Counted from the first letter of the stretch, positions 1 through 8,853 are shown. The stretch is DNA of 35,115 nt from Lentisphaeria bacterium (GCA_017457105.1 JAFTIA010000020.1:1-35115), one strand, 5' to 3'. Made by a program: numbers and translations. The notes: generated from the letters alone by a model not told the origin.

Positions 1-33
1 AAAAATCAGCAAGCAATCAGCTTGCGATTTTTT
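1..33. terminator. terminator-like hairpin at the outer edge of the repeat
   Basis: AAAAATC-A-GCAAGC, loop AATCA, GCTTGC-GATTTTTT. A GC core of 6 bp with complementary A and T tracts on both sides would work in either direction. The window edge cuts off what lies beyond it, so its gene is unknown. Confidence 0.5.
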
Positions 34-145
34 CCGGGGCCTTACGGTTCAGCGTAAGAAGTGCGCTGAACCCAGCCTCGCAGAGACCAAGTGCACAGCA
101 AATAAATTGCTATATAGAAAAATCAGTCATTGTTTAGTACACAGC
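8..145 (+). repeat. 138-bp repeat, left copy (inverted relative to right end)
   Basis: This stretch is identical, base for base by eye, to the reverse complement of the last 138 bases of the window. Its outer end is a terminator-shaped hairpin (GCAAGC/GCTTGC core at about 10-26, flanked by AAAAATC and GATTTTTT). Inside it two hairpins compete: CTTACG/CGTAAG (41-58) and GGTTCAGCG/CGCTGAACC (46-54 with 64-72). Bases 62-145 have a diverged relative at 16058-16142. It begins to end only 8 bp past the stop codon of the alpha/beta hydrolase gene. No transposase is encoded nearby, so a dispersed structured repeat is more likely than an insertion sequence end. Confidence 0.9.
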
Positions 146-153
146 ATTAAGAT

Positions 154-978
154 TTATTTCCCGGGAACGCAAACTTGTCCGGCAAAGGTTTCCAGTTCCT
201 GCCAGAAGGTTTCGCCCAGAATATCAAAGAGATCATTGTGATCTGCCCGGTCGTGCGGAATGAAGCGCACCGGGCCTTTGGCTTTCCGGCTGATTTTAAG
301 ACCGTTCCGGTAGGGGACGATCCGGTCCTTTTTCCCATGAAAGAGCAGAAGCGGGACAGATTTGGAAGCAAGGTGATCCGCATTGGGGAACCTGTCCCCG
401 GGGAGGGAAAAGGGGAAAATGACCTGAATGGCAGAGGCAAAAGGCGCACACAGCACCAGCCCCGGGACAGGGTAATTTGCCGCCAGAAATGAACTTGGTC
501 CGCTGCCTACGGAAAAGCCGACCGGTAAAATCTTTTCCGGCGGTATTTTTTTTGTATTCCGGAGAAAGTCGTAGGCTGCAGCGATATCCATGCACGATTG
601 TTTTTCGCCCGCTTTGCCGGAGGAGGCACCGTAACCGGCGTAATCATAGACAAGGATCCCATATCCGCGACGGATATAATCCCGGGGGGCCGGGAACATG
701 TAACGCAGACTTTCCCCGTTGCCGTGACTGTGGAGAATGACCGGTTTCGCCGGATCGGCGGGGGCGTGGAAAAAGGCATCCAGTTCCGCATTGCCGGACT
801 GGATCACCACATTCCCCACCCGTTCACTGTACCGCCCGGGGGCGGGAAAGAGGATCTTTTCCATGCCGAGGTATGCAAGGGCCAGCAGAATGCCAAGAGT
901 GATTCCGGCAGTGTATAAAATCCGGCGCAGGCGGGGTGTTTTCTTTCGGGATTTTTCCGGAGATACTGCTTCACTCAT
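154..978 (-). CDS. membrane-anchored alpha/beta hydrolase
   Basis: A 274-residue alpha/beta-hydrolase of the serine aminopeptidase/ABHD17-like type. An N-terminal membrane segment (about residues 20-37, after a Lys/Arg-rich stretch) suggests an inner-membrane anchor with the catalytic domain outside the cytoplasm. The nucleophile elbow GFSVGSG places Ser156; Asp218 in HGKKDRIVP and His247 in ADHNDL complete the triad; HSHGNGES (about 83-90) fits the oxyanion loop. I chose the ATG at 978 because it overlaps the stop of the upstream gene by 8 bp (ATGAGTGA) and has AGGAAT before it; a frame open further upstream would run deeper into that gene. Last gene of a three-gene operon. The substrate is unknown; an ester or acyl group on a sugar or lipid is possible. 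Confidence 0.88.
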   Translation of the reverse strand: MSEAVSPEKSRKKTPRLRRILYTAGITLGILLALAYLGMEKILFPAPGRYSERVGNVVIQSGNAELDAFFHAPADPAKPVILHSHGNGESLRYMFPAPRDYIRRGYGILVYDYAGYGASSGKAGEKQSCMDIAAAYDFLRNTKKIPPEKILPVGFSVGSGPSSFLAANYPVPGLVLCAPFASAIQVIFPFSLPGDRFPNADHLASKSVPLLLFHGKKDRIVPYRNGLKISRKAKGPVRFIPHDRADHNDLFDILGETFWQELETFAGQVCVPGK

Positions 979-1291
979 GGCGAAATTCCTGCAAAAGAGT
1001 TTCCAGAAGCTGCCGGTCGCCTTCGGCAAGACCGGCTTTTTTCAGGACCTCCGTAAGGATTTGCACCAGAACTTCTTTCGATACATCACCTCTGTCCTGC
1101 AATTCCCCTTTTTGCCGGATGACGATCAACTCGTCAATGGCAAGCAGGGTGGCTTTGGCACAGTCAAAGACCCCGTTTCCCCCCGGGATTTGCAGCGATT
1201 GCAGTGCCATGGGGTTGTGGTTGATCAGCAAAAATCCTCTGCCGTGTTCATCCGTATAAAGCGTTCCCTGCCGGAATGAAAGTCCAGCCAT
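971..1291 (-). CDS. hypothetical protein, 106 aa
   Basis: I do not recognise this protein. It starts MAGLSFRQG and has no signal peptide or membrane segment, so it is probably cytoplasmic. The N-terminal half looks like beta strands (GTLYTDEHGRGFLLIN), the C-terminal half is helical and charged (DVSKEVLVQILTEVLKKAG). The ATG at 1291 is preceded by AGAGGAG at good spacing. It lies 20 bp after the GH20-type gene and overlaps the hydrolase gene by 8 bp, so the three are almost certainly co-transcribed and the last two translationally coupled. The position suggests an accessory role to one of those enzymes, but nothing in the sequence shows which. Confidence 0.75.
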   Translation of the reverse strand: MAGLSFRQGTLYTDEHGRGFLLINHNPMALQSLQIPGGNGVFDCAKATLLAIDELIVIRQKGELQDRGDVSKEVLVQILTEVLKKAGLAEGDRQLLETLLQEFRHE

Positions 1292-1311
1292 GATTGGATT
1301 CTCCTCTTTTC

Positions 1312-2775
1312 TCAATCCTGATAGGGGGCAGGATCCACCTGATACTGGACACTGCCGAACTGACGGTATTCTTTCAGACCCATGTCATGACTCAACTGGC
1401 GCAGATGATGATTCAGCGACACCCATGATATGGTTTGCGTATCTGTTTCAGGCGACCAGGCACCGTGGGCCCCCTGTACAAAAATGGCAGTCATGATATG
1501 GGATCTCTGACCGTGATGCCATACTGTTTGCAAATAGCCGTCCATTTTTTCCCGGACGGCGAATTTCCCCAGACTCCACCCGCCCCGGGGATCGTCCCAC
1601 GGGCAAACGATCACCGGGAAGCCAAGTTCTTTCAGATAGGTCCCGGTGGGCCAATGGGGTTCTTTACCGTCCTTTTCCGGATAATGGTACTGCCAGTCGC
1701 AGAGGATCAGGGATTTGGGGAGACAGGTGTGGAGTGTATCGTGCCCGTCCTTTTTGCTGCCGCAGGCGATGTACCCCTCCCAGCGGGGGTCTTCCCGGGC
1801 AAGGAGCATATCGTGCCACATCAGCGTTTTGCAGTGATGTTTTGCCAGAAGATCGTGGAAAAAGGTGATGTGGGACGCCAGTTTTTCCAGATAACTGCCC
1901 ATGCAGAGCGTGCAGCTTTCCGGGGTGTAGGCTTCGTCGCACCCGATGTGGAAATAGGGGGGCTCATTGTAAAGATCCAGCAATTCCTCCACGATCTCCT
2001 GCAAATACTGCCGGGTGGCGGGGTTGGAAACGCACCAGGTCCAGCCGTCCGGCTCAAAGAGCGGCGCATATTCCGGGTGCTGATCCAGCAAAAGGTGTTT
2101 TCCTGTCCCCACCCGGGCGCAGGTGGCGTGGCCGAAGATGTTCAGCTGGGGAACCAGCCGGATGCCCAGATCCTTGCCAAGCTGTATCAATCTTTTGAAT
2201 TCGGACTTTTCCACGGCGTACTCATCCCAGCAGAATTCCGGGTGGCGGTCCAGTTTCAAGACCCCCCAGCTTTCCATAACAATATAGTTGAATTTATAGT
2301 ACGCTGCAAGCCGGATCTGCCGCTCGATCTCCCACACCGGCGTTTCCGGGAACCAGCAGAGGTGAACGCCCCGGAAAGACATTGCCGGATAATCCTCTAT
2401 GGATACGCAGGGGACTTGCTGCCGGGTGGAGGTCAGAACGCCCCGCTCGGATTCCATGAGCTGCCGGATGGTGTGGAGCGCATAGCGGACAGCCTGTGCC
2501 GTATTTGCCTCAATGGTACAGAGATTTTGCGTGATGTCAAGCCGGTATCCCTCTTCCGGGAGATTGCAGGATTTGGGTTCCGTCTGCACTGTTGGAGTTG
2601 CGCTGCAAATAGTACGGAAAAAGGCTTCTGCCAGAGCCGCCGTTTCCGGTTCCGGGCAGAGAAGGCGCACTTTGCTGTCCTCTGTGATTTTCCAGACTGC
2701 CAGATCGGGCATGGTGAATTTTTGCGGCGGCGGCACCAGCCTGGACTGTATCATTTGTGCATGGCGAAGATCCAT
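1312..2775 (-). CDS. GH20-type beta-N-acetylhexosaminidase-like protein
   Basis: A 487-residue glycoside hydrolase family 20-like protein. The N-terminal part (about 1-125) fits the GH20 alpha/beta accessory domain, ending in a helix with AVRYALHTIRQL. The TIM barrel starts at SIEDYPAMSFRGVHL (about 125-140). The signature HIGCDEA places the catalytic Asp-Glu pair at Asp280-Glu281; the family uses substrate-assisted catalysis through the N-acetyl group. The tail contains WHHGQRSH and a Trp-rich active-site-like stretch. No signal peptide, so it should act on imported oligosaccharides in the cytoplasm. ATG at 2775 has AAGGAG. First gene of its operon and divergent from the fucosidase. Divergent GH20-like clades exist that are not simple hexosaminidases, so the exact substrate (GlcNAc, GalNAc or other) is open. 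Confidence 0.88.
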   Translation of the reverse strand: MDLRHAQMIQSRLVPPPQKFTMPDLAVWKITEDSKVRLLCPEPETAALAEAFFRTICSATPTVQTEPKSCNLPEEGYRLDITQNLCTIEANTAQAVRYALHTIRQLMESERGVLTSTRQQVPCVSIEDYPAMSFRGVHLCWFPETPVWEIERQIRLAAYYKFNYIVMESWGVLKLDRHPEFCWDEYAVEKSEFKRLIQLGKDLGIRLVPQLNIFGHATCARVGTGKHLLLDQHPEYAPLFEPDGWTWCVSNPATRQYLQEIVEELLDLYNEPPYFHIGCDEAYTPESCTLCMGSYLEKLASHITFFHDLLAKHHCKTLMWHDMLLAREDPRWEGYIACGSKKDGHDTLHTCLPKSLILCDWQYHYPEKDGKEPHWPTGTYLKELGFPVIVCPWDDPRGGWSLGKFAVREKMDGYLQTVWHHGQRSHIMTAIFVQGAHGAWSPETDTQTISWVSLNHHLRQLSHDMGLKEYRQFGSVQYQVDPAPYQD

Positions 2776-2886
2776 AAAGCGAACTCCTTGGGGTATATAT
2801 GTTGAATTTTTCCTCTACAATATAAATCCGGAACAGCGTTTTGCAATGTATCTGAAAGAAAAAATCAAAATCCTGTATAGCGGAAG

Positions 2887-2920
2887 TTGCTTTTCCGGCA
2901 TGTCGGGCGTATGGTATAAT
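2887..2920 (+). promoter_or_regulatory. extended -10 promoter for the fucosidase-lyase operon
   Basis: TATAAT at 2915-2920 preceded by TGG gives an extended -10 (TGnTATAAT), which can work with the weak -35 seen here (TTTCCG at about 2892-2897, 17 bp away). It lies 30 bp before the ATG at 2951 in the divergent 175-bp gap. No clear operator palindrome is visible. Confidence 0.6.
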
Positions 2921-2950
2921 GACTGTAAATCAAATCGAAAGGATGTTTTT

Positions 2951-4654
2951 ATGGCTTTGATCGATCATTTCAACGGGGGGCGTGTTCCTCACGCCCGTAT
3001 GCTTGCTCACCCGGAAACCTATGTATTGATCCATTTCGGGCTGAATACTTATACCGATAAGGAGTGGGGCTACGGCGATGAAGATCCCGCCCTTTTCAAT
3101 CCGGTGGATTTTGATGCCGATGCCATTGCTTCTGCGGTGAAAGCCGGTGGGTTTGAGGGGATGATCCTTGTTTGCAAACACCATGACGGGTTCTGTCTGT
3201 GGCCCACCAAAACCACAGAACACAATATTTCCCGATCCCCGTGGCGCAACGGCAGGGGGGATATGGTACGGGAATTTGCCGATGCCGCCCGGCGTGCCGG
3301 TTTGGCCATGGGGTTTTATGTATCGCCGTGGGACCGCAATCACCCCGCATACGGGACGGAGGAATATGTGCAGGTTTACCGGGCGCAGCTTCAGGAGATC
3401 TATACCCAGTACGGTCCTGCTTTTGAGGCGTGGTTCGATGGAGCCAATGGCGGCGACGGCTATTACGGCGGAGCCCGGGAAACCCGGCGTGTGCCGCTTG
3501 GAGCATATTACGGGTGGCAGGAAACATGGGGCATTGTCCGGAAACTGCAGCCGGAGGCGGCGATTTTCAGCGATGTGGGCCCGGATCTCCGCTGGGTGGG
3601 GAATGAATTGGGTTATGCCAAACCGGATTCTTTTGCCTCCACCACACCGGCATTGAAAGAGGGGGCGGACCCCGCAGGTCAGCCCGCACCGGGGTATTGT
3701 GAAAGCCGTGAATTCGGTTGCGGCGATGTGGATGGAAAGTACTATATCCCGCCGGAATGTGATGTGCCTTTGCGCCCGGGCTGGTTCTATCACGCCCGGG
3801 AGGACGAACGGCTCCGCAGTCTGCCGGAACTGGTTCGTATTTATCTTGCCAGCGTGGGGTCCGGCGGGTATTTGAATCTGGGGATCTCTCCGGACAGGCG
3901 GGGCCTGCTGCATGAAAATGATGTTGCCCGTCTTGCGGAGTTTGGGATTGCCCGGAAAGAGCTTTTCCGGAACAACATATTCCGGCAGACTTGCCCCCTC
4001 TCTTCCGGGAAAGTCTTTGCCGGAAGTGTGACAACGCCGCAGACGGTAAATCTGGTGGAACTCCGGGAGGATTTATCTGCCGGGGAACGGGTGACGGAAT
4101 ATACTTTGACCTTTTTTGCCGGAAATCAGGCCGTCCATACCGAAAAGGGGACGGCTGTGGGCCGCCGCCGCTTGAAAGTATTTTCCGCAGTGCAGTTTGA
4201 CCGCTGGGAATTGCAGGCTGTGAGCCGTGACGGGGAGGCGTTGAATCTGGAAATCGCCGGATTTATGGCACCGGAGGAATATTTCGGTGGAGAACTGGCG
4301 GCTGCGGCACTGACGGACCGCCCGGATTACCGGGAACTGGGGACGCCGGAGATTCAGGATCTGACGGTGACCTGGCATTTCCCGAAAGCGCAGGATCTGC
4401 ACGGGTTCATACTGGCGCCCTTTGATTTTCTGCATGGCCTGCCGGAACGGTATCTTTGCGAAGTCTGCACGCCTGACGGTGTCTGGCAGGAAGTTTCCCG
4501 GGGGGAATTTGCCAATATCCGTGCCAATCCCATTCCGCAGGTGGTGGAGTGGGAAACGGCGGTACGGGCAACGGCGATCCGGCTTACAGCGGAACGGCTG
4601 GCAGAAGCTCATTACCGGATGCTGTTCCGGGAATTCGGTGTACTTGCCGACTGA
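2951..4654 (+). CDS. GH29-type alpha-L-fucosidase
   Basis: A 567-residue alpha-L-fucosidase-like enzyme. The GH29 barrel starts at VLIHFGLNTYTDKEWG (about residue 25) and shows KHHDGFCLWPT (about 75-85) and the strand FEAWFDGANGG; Asp163 in WFDG is the expected nucleophile of this retaining family. IYLASVGSGGYLNLGISPD (about 298-316) matches the conserved SKGGNYLLNIGP-like region. About 360-567 form a beta-rich C-terminal part. No signal peptide, so cytoplasmic, acting on imported fucosylated fragments. ATG at 2951 follows AAAGGA; a much longer upstream open frame has no ribosome site and is unlikely. It is followed 56 bp later by the secreted lyase, suggesting one operon for uptake-degradation of a fucose- and uronate-containing glycan. 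Confidence 0.9.
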   Translation: MALIDHFNGGRVPHARMLAHPETYVLIHFGLNTYTDKEWGYGDEDPALFNPVDFDADAIASAVKAGGFEGMILVCKHHDGFCLWPTKTTEHNISRSPWRNGRGDMVREFADAARRAGLAMGFYVSPWDRNHPAYGTEEYVQVYRAQLQEIYTQYGPAFEAWFDGANGGDGYYGGARETRRVPLGAYYGWQETWGIVRKLQPEAAIFSDVGPDLRWVGNELGYAKPDSFASTTPALKEGADPAGQPAPGYCESREFGCGDVDGKYYIPPECDVPLRPGWFYHAREDERLRSLPELVRIYLASVGSGGYLNLGISPDRRGLLHENDVARLAEFGIARKELFRNNIFRQTCPLSSGKVFAGSVTTPQTVNLVELREDLSAGERVTEYTLTFFAGNQAVHTEKGTAVGRRRLKVFSAVQFDRWELQAVSRDGEALNLEIAGFMAPEEYFGGELAAAALTDRPDYRELGTPEIQDLTVTWHFPKAQDLHGFILAPFDFLHGLPERYLCEVCTPDGVWQEVSRGEFANIRANPIPQVVEWETAVRATAIRLTAERLAEAHYRMLFREFGVLAD

Positions 4655-4710
4655 AACGCCTTGAAAATATTTCCGGAAAGAAATTGCAGTAATACAGAAA
4701 GGAATCGATC

Positions 4711-7700
4711 ATGATGATCGGAAAATGGTTGTTTGCGGCGGCTGCCATGCTGATGTTGACTGTATCGGCGGCGGAATTTACCATGGCAAAGCAGACTTAT
4801 AAAGATGTGGCGTTTGCAAACGGGGTTTTTTCCCGGAAGATCGACACGCCGGTCCGGTTTTGTGAAATCGGCTTTAAACTGGACGAAATGTATGATGAAT
4901 ACAGGATTTTGACCTTTGAATACCGTGTGACTGATCCGGAAAAACTGGATTATGTGGCGTGCGTTATACACGGCCCCGGTAAGAAAGAGGGATTTTTCGG
5001 TTTCACGCCCAAGAGTGAATGGACCCTTGCCCGTGTTCCCTATGCCAAAATGAAATCCCGGAAGTTTACAGCACAGGATAAATTGAACCTGGTGCGTATC
5101 TACGGCAGGATCAACAACAGCAACCCCGCCGCTCCCATGAGTTTGGAGATCCGGAATTTGAAAGAGTCCGCAGTTCCCGGCGGAGAACTGCGGAGACGGG
5201 GTATTCTTTCCCAATACACTGCGGTAAAAGACGGTGTGATCATTTTTGACCGGCAGGAGCCGACCCGCCTTGCCGGTGTTATGCTCGCTCAAAATGAACC
5301 ATTCAGGAAGGCGCGCAAACTGGTTTTTGACTACCGTGTGACCGAGCCGGAAAAATACCGTTATGTGGCTGTCGCTTTTTCGCCGGACGGCGGAAAACGC
5401 TGGACATTCGATCAGGTGAAACCCGCCGCCGAATGGACCACCGCAGTCGTTCCTTTCAGCAAGATGTATTACACCGGGAAAAAGGGGTATCCGAAAGAGG
5501 GCGAAACTTTCAATAAACTCCATATTTACGGACGGATCCCGGATGAATCGGCTGCCGATTCCATCCATTTGGAACTCCGCAATATCCGGGTGGAAGACGA
5601 TTTGGCGTACAATCCTCTGGATGGCGTTCAGAAAACCTATTCCGCCTATCCCCTGTTTGACTGGAGGAAACTACCGGATACGGCGGAGTACGAACTGCAG
5701 TATAACGATAAATGCGTCCGGGTGAAGGATGCTTTTTATGTGCCGGATGAGCCCTTGAAGCCGGGGCTGGTGGAATATACGGTCCGGGCTTTGCCCTCCG
5801 GGAAAACTGTGGAAAAGAGAACGCTTTATATCACGGAACGGCATGTGGCGTGGAAACGCCCGGAACTGGATGTAAAAACCTTTGCCGCCAAACCCCGGCC
5901 CCGTTTCCGGGAACGGGTGGCACTGCTTGCTCCGGATGTGAAGACCTATGCGGCAAAGGCCCGTAACAGGATCGGGGAACCCTTGCCGCCGGACGGCAAA
6001 GATTACACCCCCGGCGATCCCCGGTACAAGAGCCGGATCGACTGGAAACGGGTGGTGATCGGTGAGGTCAACCGGACTGCCGCAAGATTGAATCAGATCG
6101 GGATCGCCGCTATTCTGACCGGGGAGGCTGATCTGGTGGCGGAGGCCAAACGCCTTGCTGTGGAAGTTGCTTTAAAGTGGGATGTGGAAAAGGGGGCAAG
6201 TTCCCCGTTGTTGTGGGATACGGATTTGAGTTCCGCCCGGATCCTCCGCGGCGTGGCACGGTGTTTTGATGCCGCCTATAACTCCATGACCCCGGAAGAG
6301 CGGAAACTTGTGGCGGACAACATCCGCCGGCGCGGGGATCTGTTCTGGATGAAGAAATTTCCCTTCCGTGCCAAAGTCTGGAACAATCACGCATGGGATA
6401 ACGTGGATGCCTTTACCGTGGCTGCGCTGGCACTGGCGGAAGAGCCGGAAATGCAGGAAAGGATCCGTTACAGTGCGGATCTGTACGCTTATGTTTTTAT
6501 GCCGGAAATGGGCTTTGAGGGGGAGAACAACGAAGGTTTGGAATACTGGGGATTCGGTCTGACATTGCTGGTCAACTATGTGAACGATATGAAATATACG
6601 GTGGGGCTGGATTTTTATCAGCAGCCCTGGCTCCGGCAGACGGCAAGATTCCCCATGTACGGGATGCCCGCTTACGGTTATCCCATCGGGTTCGGGGATA
6701 ATCATATCCAGATGGGTGCCGCCAATCACTCCTGCGCCGGGCCCATGGACAGGGAATTTACCAGCACCCTCGGGGCGGAATCCGGTGACGGAGAAGTGCT
6801 GTGGTACACCGGTTATCCGGAGAAAAACGGTGTAAAAGCTGTTTTCCCGGACAGGATCCCCCAGAGCCGTTTTTATGCTCATATCGGGGAAACATTTTTC
6901 AATACATTTCTGGCGGACGGCCGGGAAAATGTGGCAGTGGGTTTCCACAGCGGAGCCTGTTTTGCGGGACATCAGCATGCGGATCAGAACAGTTTTGTCA
7001 TCAATGCCTACGGGGACAAGCTTGCCATTGACGGCGGCTACTATGACTGGTTCGGCAGTGCTCATTTCCGGGCCTATTCCACCCAAACGGTCGCCCATAA
7101 TTCCATTCTGGTGGATGGGCAGGGGCAGCCTGTCCGGAAGAAGGGGCTGAACGGCAATACCACCGGATTTTTTGATTCTCCCGGATTCGGGGCGGTCTCC
7201 GGAGATGCGGCGGCAACGTATCCGGGGAAATTGACCCGGTACGACCGGGATGTGATCTTTGTGAAGCCTGATTACGTTTTTGTATTTGACCGTCTGGCGG
7301 CAGAAAAAGCCTCCCGGTTCGACTGGCTGATCCATGCGCATACCAATGACCCCGTACCGGTGACGGGCCGCAAGTTCCATATCCGCCGCCGTTTTGCGGA
7401 AATGACGGGGACCATGCTGCTGCCGCAGGCAGTTTCCGGCAAATGCGCCCAGTCTTATGATGTAAAGCCTGTTCTCTATTACTCCAGCGTTCCCGCCCCC
7501 CGGATCCAGCCGGAGTGGACGGTGACTTACACGCCGGAAAAGAAGGGGAATTCCACCGAATTCCTCTGTGCCATGCAGATCGGCAAGCCGGGGATGCAGG
7601 ATACGGAATGGTTGATGGAGGAATCCGCAGATGCCGTGCTGGTACAGGGGAAGGGGGTCAAAGTCCTTTTCAACCGTACGCCGGGAAAAGTGGTTCGTCT

Positions 7701-8598
7701 GGGGGGATTTGAAACCGATTGCCGCTATGCCGCTGTGGTGGAGCAGAACGGGAAAGTTTTTGACCTGATGAAATGCGGCGGCAAAGTTTTCAAGTATTTG
7801 AATACCTCTTACGGGGAAAGCGGGAAAGATTTTGCTTTGCGGAAGAAAAACGGCATCGTCACCCCCGGAAAATGGCTGCTGGACGGGAAGGATTTGCAGG
7901 CAAAACTCCACCATTATCAGTTTGCTTTCGGAAGAAATGTGTATGCACTGGAATGTATTGCTGAATTTCCGGAAGACACCGTTCTTTCCGTGGAAACGGC
8001 GGTTCCGGGAAATCTGCTTGTTGCCCACGGGGAACGGCATTGGGGGGAAAAGACCTTCCCGGGAAATAAACTTGTGATCCCGGTGAAAAAGGGGAAAAAC
8101 ATTCTTTCTTTTGCGACGGATACCGCGCCGGGGGAAGTGCGTTTTTCAACGGTGAAGAATGGTGTGCAGAAAGTGATCCCGGCAGGGGCGGATTGGCAGA
8201 TCCCTGCGGGTGCGCTCCGGGTGGAGGCGGAGTGTCCGGAACAGGAAAACCGCCCCCGTCATACCGCAACGGCGTTCCCGGAAGGGGGATATTATTACGG
8301 CAACTGGGGGTGTTCCGGGCGATTTTCTGAATGGGAAGTTCCTGCGCCGGAAGCGGGGGAATACCGTGTATATATCCGTCACGCCTCTGCCCTGAACGGA
8401 GTGGAAACTTTCCGCATCAATAACAGGATGGCGTTAAAGGATCATGCGGTGCAGTTCCCTGCCACCGGCGGCTGGAAGAATTTCCAGTGGAGCATGCTTC
8501 CGCAAAAAGTGAAACTGGAAAAAGGGATGAATATCCTGAAAATGATCGCAGTATCCGGCTCCATCAACATGGATTGCTTCATTCTGGTCCGGGAATAA
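4711..8598 (+). CDS. large secreted heparinase II/III-type polysaccharide lyase
   Basis: A 1295-residue exported protein: signal peptide ending near VSAAEF (about 21). Two similar beta-sandwich-like repeats follow (about 22-155 and 165-300; each has a YRVT(D/E)PEK element, a VPYAKM or VPFSKM element and an IYGRI...LEIRN ending), then an Ig/FN3-like segment (about 310-380). A helical toroid (about 400-690) contains WNNHAWDNVDAF (about 556-567) and EYWGFGLTLLVNY. The heparinase II/III beta-sheet domain (about 700-900) contains AGHQHADQNSF (about 752) and TVAHNSILVDGQ. Residues about 1170-1295 look like a CBM6/35-type module with EAECPEQ at the start and MNILKMIAVSG near the end. The Asn/His and His clusters fit the lyase active site of PL12/15/17/21-like enzymes. 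Substrate could be a glycosaminoglycan or alginate; not decidable here. Confidence 0.88.
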   Translation: MMIGKWLFAAAAMLMLTVSAAEFTMAKQTYKDVAFANGVFSRKIDTPVRFCEIGFKLDEMYDEYRILTFEYRVTDPEKLDYVACVIHGPGKKEGFFGFTPKSEWTLARVPYAKMKSRKFTAQDKLNLVRIYGRINNSNPAAPMSLEIRNLKESAVPGGELRRRGILSQYTAVKDGVIIFDRQEPTRLAGVMLAQNEPFRKARKLVFDYRVTEPEKYRYVAVAFSPDGGKRWTFDQVKPAAEWTTAVVPFSKMYYTGKKGYPKEGETFNKLHIYGRIPDESAADSIHLELRNIRVEDDLAYNPLDGVQKTYSAYPLFDWRKLPDTAEYELQYNDKCVRVKDAFYVPDEPLKPGLVEYTVRALPSGKTVEKRTLYITERHVAWKRPELDVKTFAAKPRPRFRERVALLAPDVKTYAAKARNRIGEPLPPDGKDYTPGDPRYKSRIDWKRVVIGEVNRTAARLNQIGIAAILTGEADLVAEAKRLAVEVALKWDVEKGASSPLLWDTDLSSARILRGVARCFDAAYNSMTPEERKLVADNIRRRGDLFWMKKFPFRAKVWNNHAWDNVDAFTVAALALAEEPEMQERIRYSADLYAYVFMPEMGFEGENNEGLEYWGFGLTLLVNYVNDMKYTVGLDFYQQPWLRQTARFPMYGMPAYGYPIGFGDNHIQMGAANHSCAGPMDREFTSTLGAESGDGEVLWYTGYPEKNGVKAVFPDRIPQSRFYAHIGETFFNTFLADGRENVAVGFHSGACFAGHQHADQNSFVINAYGDKLAIDGGYYDWFGSAHFRAYSTQTVAHNSILVDGQGQPVRKKGLNGNTTGFFDSPGFGAVSGDAAATYPGKLTRYDRDVIFVKPDYVFVFDRLAAEKASRFDWLIHAHTNDPVPVTGRKFHIRRRFAEMTGTMLLPQAVSGKCAQSYDVKPVLYYSSVPAPRIQPEWTVTYTPEKKGNSTEFLCAMQIGKPGMQDTEWLMEESADAVLVQGKGVKVLFNRTPGKVVRLGGFETDCRYAAVVEQNGKVFDLMKCGGKVFKYLNTSYGESGKDFALRKKNGIVTPGKWLLDGKDLQAKLHHYQFAFGRNVYALECIAEFPEDTVLSVETAVPGNLLVAHGERHWGEKTFPGNKLVIPVKKGKNILSFATDTAPGEVRFSTVKNGVQKVIPAGADWQIPAGALRVEAECPEQENRPRHTATAFPEGGYYYGNWGCSGRFSEWEVPAPEAGEYRVYIRHASALNGVETFRINNRMALKDHAVQFPATGGWKNFQWSMLPQKVKLEKGMNILKMIAVSGSINMDCFILVRE

Positions 8599-8727
8599 TC
8601 CGGGGATTTGAGTGGGGCATGGCGACAGCATGCAGCTCTGAAAATGAGCGAACATTTGCTTTTTCAATCGTCAGTATTTCATGGTGAAAGGAAAATAGTA
8701 AAATTTTTCCCTGTAACATTTATATTG

Positions 8728-8764
8728 ATTCCCGGTATTATGCAGCGTTTGTCATGCCGGGAAT
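8728..8764. repeat. hairpin upstream of the ATPase gene
   Basis: ATTCCCGGTAT pairs with ATGCCGGGAAT (11 pairs, one G-T). No T-run follows on the plus strand, so it is not an obvious terminator for the lyase gene. The 12-mer ATTCCCGGTATT (8728-8739) recurs inverted at 10220-10231 beyond the ATPase gene. Confidence 0.6.
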
Positions 8765-8779
8765 AAAACCTGATCGCGT

Positions 8780-8823
8780 CTGATAGAGAAAATCAGCAAA
8801 ACTTGCAAAAATCTTCAATAGAA
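8780..8823 (+). repeat. direct repeat copy 1 (upstream of ATPase promoter)
   Basis: About 44 bp beginning CTGATAGAGAAAATCAG and containing CAAAACTTGCAAAAATCT. It matches 8854-8897 with only a few differences. It lies just upstream of the -35 hexamer. Confidence 0.8.
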
Positions 8824-8826
8824 TGC

Positions 8827-8853
8827 TTGACAAACATCGCCTTAAGATATAAT
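8827..8853 (+). promoter_or_regulatory. sigma70-type promoter for the AAA ATPase
   Basis: TTGACA (8827-8832) and TATAAT (8848-8853), both consensus, separated by 15 bp, which is short. It lies exactly between the two 44-bp direct repeats, so transcription would start inside the second copy. This is the layout of an autoregulated operator, but no repressor binding is shown. Confidence 0.65.

Noticed and set aside
1435-2805. A 456-codon open frame on the plus strand opposite the GH20-like gene
   Set aside because: Its translation has no family motif, no ribosome site, and the opposite strand carries a complete GH20 signature; long antisense frames are common in this codon usage.
6172-8040. A 622-codon minus-strand frame opposite the heparinase-type lyase
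   Set aside because: Antisense shadow of a gene with clear domain motifs; no start signal.
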